From a bacterium (lineage in GTDB: Bacteria; Planctomycetota; B15-G4): a stretch of 64,000 nt of DNA. Positions within the stretch are counted from its first letter, which is position 1; each line of letters opens with the position of its first letter. The stretch lies in NCBI GenBank assembly GCA_030428785.1, contig JAUIEF010000008.1, positions 1-64,000 of the forward strand, in the 5' to 3' direction. Made by a program: the position numbers and the translations under genes. Below are positions 35,798 to 46,400 of this stretch, in pieces. The notes under the pieces were generated by a model, which saw only the letters and a program-made list of their open reading frames with translations, searched no databases and had not been told where the DNA came from.

Positions 35798-37258
35798 CTA
35801 CACCTGCCGCGTCTTCCACGCGCCGCGGCGGAAGAGCACGAGGCTGATCACCGTGAGCAGCACCTCGGCGATCATGACCGCCCAGGCGACGCCGGGCGGA
35901 CCGACGCCGAGCCGCGCGGCGAGCAGCCACGCGAGCGGGATCTCGCACGCCCAGAAGCAGAGCAGGTTCATGCGCGTGGGCGTGCCGGTGTCGCCGGCGC
36001 CGTTGAACGCCTGCAGCAGCACCATGCCCCACGCGTAGAACACGTAGCCGTACGCGAGGATCGTGAGCGCGCGCACGCCGACGGCGAGCACGGCCGCGTC
36101 CTCGCCGGGGTCGTCGCCCGCGAGGAAGAGCGACACGATCGGCTCCGCCCACAGCAGCATCGTCACGGACACCGCGCCGAGGAACGCCATGTTGTACGCG
36201 CCCGTGCGCCACACGGCCCGCTCCGCGCGGTCCGGCTGCTTCGCGCCGAGGTTCTGCCCGACGAGCGTCGCCGCCGCGTTGGACAGGCCCCAGCTCGGCA
36301 TGAGCGCGAACATCGCGACGCGGATCGCGATCGTCCAGCCCGCGACGGCCGTCGCGCCGAAGCCCGCCATGATGCGCATGAGGAAGATCCAGCTCGACGT
36401 CGCGACGAGGAACTGGCCGATGCCGCCGAGCGACACGCGGACCAGCTTCCGCATCGTCTCGAGGTGCACGCGGAACTCCGGCCCCGCGAGACGCAGCCGC
36501 CCCGTGCCGCGCCGCAACGCGCGGAACTGGTAGGCGACGCCGCAGCCGCGGCCGAGGGTCGTCGCGACGGCCGCGCCGGTCAGGCCCAGCTCGGGGAACG
36601 GCCCGAGCCCGAAGATGAGGCACGGGTCGAGCACGAGGTTGATGCCGTTCGCGAGCCACAAGCTGCGCATGGCGATCGCGGCGTCGCCCGCCCCGCGGAA
36701 CACGGCGTTCTGCAGGAACAGGAAGAGGATGACGCCGTTCGTCGCGAGCAGCACGCGCGTGAAGCCGCTGCCGACGGCGATGGTCTCCGGGTCGGCCTGC
36801 ATGAGCGCGAGGATCTCGGGCGCGAAGATCGCGCCGGGAATCCCGAGCCCGACCGCGACGAGCAGCCCGAGCACGAGCGCCTGCGTCGCGGCGCGCACGG
36901 CGCCGTCGCGGTCCTTCTCGCCGATGCGCCGCGAGACCATCGCGGTCGTCGACATGGAGAGCCCGATGGCCACCGCGTAGACGAGCGTGATGACCGACTC
37001 GGTGAGGCCGACGGTCGCGACGGCCTCGGGCCCGAGCCGACCCACGAAGAACACGTCCGCCACGGCGAACACCGACTCCATGGCCATCTCGAGCACCATG
37101 GGCACGGCGAGCAGCAGGATGGAGCGGTTCAGGTCGCCCGCGGTGTGGTCGTGCTCGACGCCGCGCAGGGCGTCGCGCACGAGCGACCACCACGAGCCGC
37201 GGGGCGGCGTCACTCCCTGGTCGACGGAGGGACTGGGGTGCTCTGGGATGGAAGACAA
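35798..37258 (-). CDS. MATE family efflux transporter
   Basis: ILLLAVPMVLEMAMESVFAVADVFFVGRLGPEAVATVGLTES ... VGQNLGAKQPDRAERAV; 12-TM-like pattern. Confidence 0.93.
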   Translation of the reverse strand: MSSIPEHPSPSVDQGVTPPRGSWWSLVRDALRGVEHDHTAGDLNRSILLLAVPMVLEMAMESVFAVADVFFVGRLGPEAVATVGLTESVITLVYAVAIGLSMSTTAMVSRRIGEKDRDGAVRAATQALVLGLLVAVGLGIPGAIFAPEILALMQADPETIAVGSGFTRVLLATNGVILFLFLQNAVFRGAGDAAIAMRSLWLANGINLVLDPCLIFGLGPFPELGLTGAAVATTLGRGCGVAYQFRALRRGTGRLRLAGPEFRVHLETMRKLVRVSLGGIGQFLVATSSWIFLMRIMAGFGATAVAGWTIAIRVAMFALMPSWGLSNAAATLVGQNLGAKQPDRAERAVWRTGAYNMAFLGAVSVTMLLWAEPIVSLFLAGDDPGEDAAVLAVGVRALTILAYGYVFYAWGMVLLQAFNGAGDTGTPTRMNLLCFWACEIPLAWLLAARLGVGPPGVAWAVMIAEVLLTVISLVLFRRGAWKTRQV

Positions 37259-37381
37259 CGGTCGATCTCTACGGTGCAGCGTGCGGAGGGACGCGCGCGC
37301 GGGACACGACGACGGGGCGCTGCCGGCGCGCGCGGACGGAACCTGCTCGTCCGGGGCGGCAGCGGGTGGCGCGCGGCGTCA

Positions 37382-37397
37382 CCCCGTGCGGGGGACG
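37382..37397. repeat. 16-nt direct repeat copy 2 upstream of MATE gene
   Basis: CCCCGTGCGGGGGACG identical to 35762-35777. Confidence 0.7.
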
Positions 37398-37605
37398 GCG
37401 CGGCGCGCCGGGGCGTTCAGCCGCGGACGAGGGCCGTGGGTACGGCGGTGAGCGTCGGCGTGGTCATCGGGCGTGTCCCGGAGATCGGAGCGAAGGGCGG
37501 GAAGGCTACCACGCTCCCGCGAGGCGTCCACCCCCGAGCCGTGACTTTCCTCGGACGATCGTCGTGTGGGCCGGCGCGCGGACGCTCCGACGCGCGCCGC
37601 GTCCG

Positions 37606-37611
37606 TATCCT
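37606..37611 (+). promoter_or_regulatory. putative -10 element (TATCCT) 7 nt before ATG
   Basis: ccgTATCCTgaggcgcATG. Confidence 0.5.
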
Positions 37612-37618
37612 GAGGCGC

Positions 37619-38692
37619 ATGACCGACCGCTCCCCGGATGGTGCGCGACGCGCTCGCCCGCTCCCCGTCGCGATCCTCGCGCTCGCCGTCGCGATGTCCT
37701 CGACCGTCGACGCGACGACCGCGTCGTGCGAACCGGCGTTCGCGCCGGGTCCCGCGACGCCGCGCGCCGCGCTCGCGCAGGACGTCGCGCTGCTCGACGC
37801 GACGGAGATCGCGCCGGGCGTCCACGTGCTGCGCGGCGGCGCGGACGGCAACGTGCTCGTGCTCGCCGGCGCGACGGAGACGCTCGTCGTCGACGGGCAG
37901 GCCGCCGCCGTGCGCGAGTCGGTGCAGGCGACGGTCGCGAGCGTCGCGGACGCGCCGGTGCGCTGGGTCGTGACGACGCACTTCCACCCGGACCACGTCG
38001 GCGCGAACGCCGTGTACGCCGCCGGCGGCGCGACGGTCGTCGCGCACGAGGCCTGCCGCGAGGAGATGACGCGGCGCAGCGAGGTCGCCGCGATCGGCTG
38101 GACGATCGAGGCGGCGCCCGAGGCCGCGTGGCCGACGCTCACGTACGCGGACCGGCTCGACCTGCACGTGGCGGTCGCGCGCGCGGACGGGGAGTCGACG
38201 GACGGCACCGCGGGCGCGCCGGACGCCGCGTCCGAGGTCGTCGAGCTCCACCACCTGCCCGCCGCGCACACGGCCGGCGACACGGCCGTGCGCCTCCGGC
38301 ACGCGGACGTCATCCACACGGGCGACGTGCTCGAGCTCGGGGCGTACCCGTTCCTCGACATCTGGCACGGCGGCACGCTCGACGGGCTCGTCGCGGCGGT
38401 GGACCGGCTGCTCGAGCTCGGCGGGCCGGACACGCGCTACGTGCCGGGCCACGGCCCGGTCGCCGACCGCGCGGAGGTCGAGGCCTACCGCGCGATGCTC
38501 GCCGCGCTGCAGTCGGAGGTGCGCGACGCGATCGCCGCCGGCACGCACGCCGAGGACTTCCTCGCGAGCGGGCCGATGGACGACGTCGACCCGCGCTGGG
38601 GTTCGGCGAAGGGCGCCGCGCGCCTCGCGACCTACGCGTTCGTGCAGGCAGCGCCCGAGGAGCTCGTGCGCGCCCGCGACGACGACGGGTGA
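37619..38692 (+). CDS. MBL-fold metallo-hydrolase, exported
   Basis: RWVVTTHFHPDHVGANAVYAAGG ... HTAGDTAVRLRHADVIHTGDVLELGAYPF ... YVPGHGPVADRAEVEAYRAML. Confidence 0.92.
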   Translation: MTDRSPDGARRARPLPVAILALAVAMSSTVDATTASCEPAFAPGPATPRAALAQDVALLDATEIAPGVHVLRGGADGNVLVLAGATETLVVDGQAAAVRESVQATVASVADAPVRWVVTTHFHPDHVGANAVYAAGGATVVAHEACREEMTRRSEVAAIGWTIEAAPEAAWPTLTYADRLDLHVAVARADGESTDGTAGAPDAASEVVELHHLPAAHTAGDTAVRLRHADVIHTGDVLELGAYPFLDIWHGGTLDGLVAAVDRLLELGGPDTRYVPGHGPVADRAEVEAYRAMLAALQSEVRDAIAAGTHAEDFLASGPMDDVDPRWGSAKGAARLATYAFVQAAPEELVRARDDDG

Positions 38693-40431
38693 TGACGGGC
38701 GTCGGCGACGAGCGCCGGGAGGGCGACGCGCCCGCGACGCCCGCCGACGCGCGCGCCGGTCGCCCGCCCGCGCCGACCTTCCACGTCGCGCGCCGCCTGT
38801 TCCGCGTCGGGCTCGCGGCGACGGCGGGCCTCGCCATCCTCTCGCTGTGGGTGCAGATCGACGGGCTCGCCGGGAGCCGCGGCATCCAGCCGGCGGCCGA
38901 GGCGCTCGACGCCTTCCGCGCGACGGAGTGGGGCGACGACTGGACCTGGCGCCCGACGCTGCTCTGGCTCGACGCGTCGGACGGGATGCTGCACGGGCTC
39001 TGCGCGGCGGGGCTGCTGCTCGCGTCGCTGCTCGCGGTCGACGTCGCGCCGGCGCTCTGCGCGCTGCTGCTGTGGGCCGTCTACCTCTCGCTGTGCTGGG
39101 CGGGCGGCGTGTTCATGAACTTCCAGTGGGACACGCTGCTCACGGAGGTCCTGCTGCTCGCCGCGTGGTGGTTGCCGTGGCGGCTCCGATGGGCGCGACG
39201 CGCGGAGGGCGGGACGGGCGGCGGCGCCGACGACACGGTCCGCACCGCACGGGTCGCGCGACCCCGCGGCGGACCGTGGCGACGCGGCCCGCGCGTCCCC
39301 GACCCCGAGTCGGCGCTCGCGCGCGGCCTGCTGTGGTTCCTCCTGCTGCGGTTCATGTTCGAGTCGGGCGTCGTGAAGCTCACGTCGGGCGACCCGACCT
39401 GGGCCGACCGCACGGCGATGACGTATCACTACATGACGCAGCCGCTGCCGCACGGGCTGAGCCGGTTCGCGTACCACCTGCCGGCGTGGGCGCACCGGCT
39501 GTCGGCGGACGCGATGTTCCTCGTCGAGCTCGTCGTGCCGTGGCTCGTGTTCCTGCCGTGGGTGCTGCGGCGCGTGCCGGGCGTGTCCGCGGGCTGGGCG
39601 CTCCTCCCGCGGCGCGCGGCCTTCCTGCTGCTCGTCGGGCTGCAGGTCGCCATCGGCGCGACCGGCAACTACGGCTTCTTCGGGCTGCTGACCTGCGTGC
39701 TCTGCCTGCCGCTGCTCGACGACGGGCTGTTCCGGCGGTGGAGCGGGGCGTCGCGCACCGCGCGGCGGCCGCACCTCGTGCGGCGCGCGCTCACCGCGCT
39801 CTTCGCCGTGCCGGTGCTCGCGGTCGGGACGTCGCAGCTGCTCGACCTCGACCCCGGGTGGGCCGCGACGAACACGCGCCTCACGCGCGAGCAGGTCGAC
39901 GCGGGCGTCCTCGCGACGTGGGAGCGCGACGGCTTCGCGCCCGCGTTCCGGCTCGCGGAGCTGCGCCTCCAGCCGTGGCAGAGCGTGAACCCCTACGGCC
40001 TGTTCCGCGTCATGACGACGCGGCGGCCGGACATCCTCGTCCAGGTGAGCACGGACGGCGAGACCTGGCGCGACGTCGACTTCGCCTGGCAGGTCGACGG
40101 CGTCCGGGAGCGCCCGGGCTGGGCGCAGCCGCACATGCCGCGCCTCGACTGGCAGCTCTGGTTCGAGGCGCTGAACTGGGAGCGCTTCACCTCGCCGCCG
40201 CGGCCCTACCGCCCGAGCCCGTGGTTCGCGGCCTTCCTCGAGCGCCTGCTCGACGGCGAGCCCGCGGTCCTCGGCCTGCTCGCGTCGGACCCGTTCGACG
40301 GCGAGGAGCCCGTCGCCGTCCGCGCGACCGTCGTCGACGACCGCTTCACGACGCCCGCCGAGCACGCGGAGACCGGCGCCTGGTGGGCGCGCACGCGCAC
40401 GTACCCGACGTGGATGACGCTCGAGCGGTGA
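38692..40431 (+). CDS. lipase maturation factor-like / HTTM-type membrane protein
   Basis: ATG overlaps upstream stop by 1 nt; MNFQWDTLLTEVLLLAAW, LRFMFESGVVKLTSGDPTW, GATGNYGFFGLLTCVLCLPLLDDGLF. Confidence 0.83.
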   Translation: MTGVGDERREGDAPATPADARAGRPPAPTFHVARRLFRVGLAATAGLAILSLWVQIDGLAGSRGIQPAAEALDAFRATEWGDDWTWRPTLLWLDASDGMLHGLCAAGLLLASLLAVDVAPALCALLLWAVYLSLCWAGGVFMNFQWDTLLTEVLLLAAWWLPWRLRWARRAEGGTGGGADDTVRTARVARPRGGPWRRGPRVPDPESALARGLLWFLLLRFMFESGVVKLTSGDPTWADRTAMTYHYMTQPLPHGLSRFAYHLPAWAHRLSADAMFLVELVVPWLVFLPWVLRRVPGVSAGWALLPRRAAFLLLVGLQVAIGATGNYGFFGLLTCVLCLPLLDDGLFRRWSGASRTARRPHLVRRALTALFAVPVLAVGTSQLLDLDPGWAATNTRLTREQVDAGVLATWERDGFAPAFRLAELRLQPWQSVNPYGLFRVMTTRRPDILVQVSTDGETWRDVDFAWQVDGVRERPGWAQPHMPRLDWQLWFEALNWERFTSPPRPYRPSPWFAAFLERLLDGEPAVLGLLASDPFDGEEPVAVRATVVDDRFTTPAEHAETGAWWARTRTYPTWMTLER

Positions 40432-40441
40432 TCCGCGGCCG

Positions 40442-43400
40442 CTACCCCTCCTCGATCACCTGCGGCTTGCCCTTCGGCTTCGCGATCCTGATCGAGACCT
40501 TGGCCTCGCCCGTCGTACCGTCGGCGCCGGTGACGTCGAGGCTCCACTCGCCGAAGACGTCGAGCGGGACGTTCTTGAGCGTGAGCTTCGTGCCCTTCTT
40601 GTTGGGCTTGGCGAAGGGCGCGGGGTCGACGAGGGCGCCGTCCGGATCGGTGAGCGTCACGGCCGGCGCGAGGACGTCCGGGCTCTTCTTGCTCTTCTTC
40701 GCGGCGACCTTGGCCGTCTTGAGCGACCAGCCCGGCAGCGCGCCGAAGTCCACGGACACGACGGGCGTCGCCGCGTTCACGAAGACCTGCTCGGCGACCT
40801 TCGTCACCGGGCGCAGCTTGCTGCGGAAGCGGTAGTCGCCGGCGCTGCCGTCGGCGGCGAGGAGCTCGAGGCGGTAGCGCCCCGTGTCCGGAAGCGTCAG
40901 GTTCTTCACGCGGGCCGTCTTGCCCTTCGGCGCGCTGGCCTCCGGCGCGAGCAGCTCGTCGCCGTCCGGACCGGTGAGCCGCATCCGCGGCAGGAGGTCG
41001 CTGCCCTTGCCGGGCTTCGTCTGGAGCGTGATGCGGCTCCCGGCGAGGGCGTCGAAGAAGAGCGTGTCCACGTCGCCCGGGCCGAGGCCGCCGTCCACCC
41101 CGTCGCCGAGGAGCAGCATGAAGTCGCCGTAGGTGTACGCCGTCGCGAGCACGTCCGCGCCGTTGCTCGAGGTCACCATGACGTCCACGACCGCGTCGGG
41201 GTCGCCGGGCGGCGCCTCGACGACGAGCGTGTGCGGGACGACGACGTCGAGCACCGTCGCCTCGGCGTCGCCGAAGAACACGCGCGTCGATCCGTCGTCG
41301 GTGAAGGCCTCGCCGAGGATCACGACGCGGTCGCCGCCGTCCGGCGGGCCGAGCCTCGGCTCGACCGACGCGAGCACGGTGATCGCGTAGGTGAAGGAGG
41401 CGGGGAGTGTCGCGCCGCCGTTGCCGCCGGTGACCGTGACGTCCACGGTGCTGCCGCGCGCGCCGGCCGGGAGCTCGACGACGACGGCGTCCGGCGCGTC
41501 GACGGAGAGCACCGTCGCGGGCAGGCCGCCGAAGTCGACGACGAGCGAGCCGTCGTCGGGGACGTGCACGCCGGTGATCGTGATCGGCGGGCCGCCGGCG
41601 GCCGGGCCGCTCTCCGGTGAGAGGCCGTCGAGCGTCATGACGTCGTAGGTGAAGCCGGCCTCGAGCACGTCCTCGCCGTTGCTCGAGCGGACGGCGACGT
41701 CGACGGTCTCGCCGGGCAGGCCGGCGGGCGGCCGCACGACGATCGTGTCCGGCACGGTCACCGAGAGCACCTCCGCGGCGAGCGCGCCGAAGTCGACGAG
41801 CACGGTGCCGTCGTCCGGGACGAAGGTCGCCGTGAGCGTCACGGCCGGACCGCCGACGGGCGGCGCGGTGGGCGGGTCGAGCGCGACGATGCGCGTGCCG
41901 ACGTACCCGAACGCGTCGGGCAGCGTCGCGACGTGGCCGTCCTGGTCGACCGTCACGTCGACGAGCTGACCCTGCTCGCCCGTCGGCGCGCGGCAGGTGA
42001 TGGTCGTCGGCGAGACGAAGGCCACGTCCGTGGCCGCGACGCCGCCGAAGGTCACGGCGAGCTTCGCGAGCGGGTCGAAGCTCTCGCCCGTGAGCGTCAC
42101 GGGCGTCGCCGCGTGGAAGAGGCCCGAGCCCGGGCTCACGGCGAGCAGCGTCGGTGCGAGCGGATCGTCGTAGGTGAACGCGCCGGGCAGCAGGCCCTCG
42201 CCGTTCGTGCCGGCGACCTCCACGTCGACCGTCGCGCCGGGCTCGCCGGGCGGCGTGACGACGGTGAGCGTCGTCTCGGAGAGCACGACGACGTCCGTCG
42301 CCGCGACGCCGCCGAAGGTCACGCGCGTCGCGCCGTCGTCCGCGAAGTGCTCGCCGGTGAGCGTGACGGGCTCGCCGCCGTTCGGGTGGCCGCCGTCGGG
42401 CGCCACCGCGAAGAGGTGCGTGCCGGTCCAGCGGAAGCCGTCGGCGAGCACGGCCGACTCGCCGTTCTGCGTGACGACGACGTCGGCGAAGACGTCCTGC
42501 GTCCCGGCCGGCGCCGTGCACGCGACCTGCGTCGACGAGAGGCGCACGATGTCCGTCGCGGGCGTGCCGTCGAAGGTCACGGCGAGCGCGTAGTGCTCGT
42601 CGAAGCCGCCGCCGGTGAGGACCACGGGCACCGGCGTGTGGAAGAGCGCCTCGGTGGGGTCGACCGACGCGAGCGTCGGCGGCGGCACGTCGTCCCAGCG
42701 GAAGCCGCCGAGCAGCGTGTCCGTGCCGTCGGGGCCGGTGACCGTCACGTCGACGACCTCGCCCGGCGTGCCCGGCGGCGCGATCGCCTGCAGCGAGCCG
42801 CCGTCTGCCGACAGCACGACGCCCGGCGCGCCGCCGAACGCGATCGTGCTGCCCGGCGCGAGGAAGCTGCCGACGAGCGCGACGGGCGTCTCGAGCGCGG
42901 GGTGTCCGTGGTCCGGCGAGATCGACGTGATCTCCGTGCCGACCCACGTGAACGCCGCCGGCAGTGCCGACGCCTTGCCGTCCTGCACGACGACGACGTC
43001 CGCGACCTGGCCCTGGCTGCCGGGCGGCGCGACGGCCGTGACCTGCGTGTCGGACACGAACGCGACGTCGGTGGCCGGCACGCCCGCGAAGGTCACGGAG
43101 AGCACGCCGAGCGGGTCGAAGTCCTCGCCCGTGAGCGTGACGGGCGTCGGTGAGTGGAACAGGCCGGTGGACGGCGTCACCGCGGTGAGCGTCGGCGCGA
43201 GCGGGTCGACGAAGGTGAACGCGCCGGTCAGCGTGTCCGTGCCGTTGCTGCTCGCGACGGTCACGTCGACGACGCCGCCGGCCGGTCCGGCGGGCGAGGT
43301 CACGACGAGCGTGCCGGGCGGCGTGACGCTCGTGACGACGACGGGCGTCGCGCCGAAGGTCACCGTGAGGCTGCCGTCGTCGGTGAAGTGCTCGCCCGTG

Positions 43401-46400
43401 AGCGTGATCGGCACGCCGCCGTTCGGGTGGCCCTTGTTGGGCGACACGACGAGCAGGCGCGTGCCCTCCCACGTGAAGGCCGCGGGGAGCGTGCCGGACA
43501 GGCCCTCCTGCGTGACGACGACCGCGCCGACCGCGCCCTGCGCGTTCGGAGGCACCGTCGCGGTGAGCACCGTGTCGGACACGCGCACGACGTCCGTCGC
43601 CGCGAGGCCGCCGACGGTCACGGCGAGCGGGTAGTGCTCGTCGAAGCCCGTGCCCGTGATCGTCACGGGGTTCTGCGCGTGGAAGAGCCCGCCCGGCGGG
43701 TCGATCGCGGCGACCGTCGGCGCGGGGAGCACGTCGTAGGTGAAGGCGGCCGGCAGCGTGTCCGTGCCGTCCGTGCCGGACACCGTCACGTCGACGGTGA
43801 GCCCCGGCGTGCCCGTCGGCGCGAGCACGTCGATCGCGTCGGCGGTCGCGGCGACGACCGTCGCGGGCACGCCGCCGAAGGTCACGGTCGAGTCGGCGGC
43901 GATGCGCGCGCCGGAGATCGTCACGGGCGTCTCGACGGCGGGGTGTCCGTTGGCCGGCGCGAGGCCGGCGAGCTCGGTGCCGACCCACGCGAAGGCGTCG
44001 GCGAGCGTCGTGGTGTGGCCGTTCTGCGTGAGGGTCACGTCGCCGGTGGCGCCCTGCGTGCTCGCCGGGAACACGGCGGTGACCGTCGTCGACGAGACGC
44101 GCGTCACCTGCGTGGCGGGCAGGCCGCCGACGCGCACGCTCATCGGGAAGAAGGCGTCGAAGTCCGTGCCCGTGAGCGTCACGGCCGTCGGCGAGTGGAA
44201 CAGTCCCTCGGCGGGCGCGACCGCGGCGAGCACCGGCGGCGGCGGGTCGTCGTAGGTGAACGCGCCGACGAGCGTGTCCGTGCCGTCCGCGCCCGTCGCC
44301 GTGACGTCGACGACGGCGCCCGGCGTGCCGGTCGGGGAGAGCACGGTCATCGTCGTGTCCGACACGGAGACGACCGTCGCCGGCTGGGCGCCGAAGGTCA
44401 CCGCGGTGTCGGCCGCGAAGCGCTCGCCCGTGAGCGTGACGAGCGTCTCGACCGCGGGGTGGCCGCCGGTCGGCGCGATCGACGCGAGGGTCGTGCCGGT
44501 CCAGGTGAACGCGCCGGGCAGCGCGGCGTCGAGGCCGTTCTGCGTGACGACGACGTCGCCGGTCGCGCCCTGCGCGTTCGGCGGGAACGTCGCCGTGACG
44601 ACGGTGTCGGACACGCGCACGACGTCCGTCGCGGGCAGGCCGCCGACGGTCACCGTGACGGGGTAGAGGCTGCTGAAGTCCGCGCCGGTGAGCGTGACGG
44701 CCGTCGGCGAGTGGAAGAGGCCCTCGGTCGGCGCGACGGCCGCGAGCACGGGCGGCGGGACCTCCTCGTAGCGGTAGGCGCCGACGAGCAGGTCGTCGCC
44801 GTTGCTGCCGGAGACGGCGACGTCGACGGTCGTGTCGGGCGTGCCCGGCGGCGTGAGGACCTGCGCGCCGCCCGGCGCCGTCACGGAGACGACGGTCGCG
44901 GCCGCGCCGCCGAAGGTCACGACGAGGCTGCCGTCGTCGGGGAGGTGCTCGCCGGTGAGCGTCACGGCGGTGCCGCCCAGCGGGTCGCCCGCGGCGGGGG
45001 AGAGCGCGAGGAGGCGCGTGCCCTCCCAGGCGAACGCGGCCGGCAGCGTCGTCGACAGCCCGTCCTGCGTCAGGACGACGTCGCCCACGGCGCCCTGCGT
45101 GTTCGCCGGGACGGTCGCGGTGACGACGGTGTCGGAGACGCGCACGACGTCGCCGGCGGGCAGGCCGCCGACGGTCACGGTCAGGGGATACACCGCGTCG
45201 AAGTCGGCGCCCGTGAGCGTCACGGACGTCGGTGAGTGGAAGAGTCCGGCCGGCGGATCGATGGCCGCGAGCACCGGCGGGGGCGGGTCGTCGTACGCGA
45301 AGCCGCCGACGAGCGTGTCGGTCCCGTCGCTGCCGGCGACGACGACGTCGACGACGGCGCCGCGCGTGCCCGTCGGCGCGAGGACGTCGATCGCGTCGGG
45401 CGTGACGCCGACGATCGTCGCGGGCACGCCGCCGAAGCTCACCGCGGAGTCCGCCGCGAAGAACGCGCCCGAGATCGTCACGGGCGTCTCGAGCGCGGGG
45501 TGCCCGGTCGACGGCGTGACGTCGGCGATGCTCGTGCCGATCCAGCCGAACGCGGCGGGCAGCGTCGACGAGAGGCCGTCCTGCGTGACGACGACGTCGC
45601 CGATCGCGCCCTGCGTGTTGGCCGGTGCGGTCGCGGTGATCGTCGTCGGGGAGATGACGACCACGTCCGTCGCGGGGAGCCCGCCGAAGGTCACGGTCGT
45701 CGCGAAGTACGGGTCGAAGTCGGAGCCCGTGAGCGTCACGGTCCCCGGCGCGTGGAAGAGCGCCTCCGCCGGATCGACGGCCGCGAGCACGGGCGGCGGC
45801 GGGTCGTCGTACGCGAAGCCGCCGACGAGCATGTCCGTGCCGTCGCTGCCGGCGACGACGACGTCGACCACCGCGCCGCGCGCGCCGGGCGGCGCGAGGA
45901 CGTCGAGCTGCTCCGACGTCACGGTGACCACGCTCGCGGACGTCCCACCGAAGGTCACGGTCGTGTCCGGCGCGAAGAGGCTGCCCGTGATCGTCACGGG
46001 CGTCTCGACCGCCGGGTGCCCCGCGGCGGGGTCGACCGACGCGATCGCGCTGCCGACCCACGTCCACGCGCCGGGCAGCACGCTGTCGTGCCCGTTCTGC
46101 GTGAGGACGACGTCGCCCGTCGCGCCCTGGGTCCCGGCGGGGGCGGTGCAGGACACCGAGGTGTCGCTCAGCCAGGTGACGTCCGTGGCCGGCGCGCCGC
46201 CGAAGGTCACGGCGATGGGGAACCAGGAGTCGAAGTCCTGTCCCTCGAGGACCACGGTGCCGGGCGCGTGGAACAGCCCGGTGCTCGGGGTGGTGCCCGC
46301 GAGCACCGGGGCTGCAGGGTCCTCGTAATGGAATGCGCGGGGGAGGGTAGCCTCGCCGTTGGCGCCGGTGACACGGATGTCGACGGAAGTCCCCGACGGA

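Noticed and set aside
33276-37193. 1305-aa minus ORF; similarly 17752..21030 plus and 15746..19246 minus N-terminal part
   Set aside because: Compositional shadows over convincing genes on other frames.
37417-37467. 16-codon minus ORF MTTPTLTAVPTALVRG between MATE and MBL genes
   Set aside because: No convincing promoter or SD and no link to a downstream gene; short ORFs are expected by chance.
33566-38692. 1708-aa plus ORF
   Set aside because: Only the C-terminal part from 37619 is a real gene (MBL fold); the rest is out of frame to ChaN-like and MATE genes.
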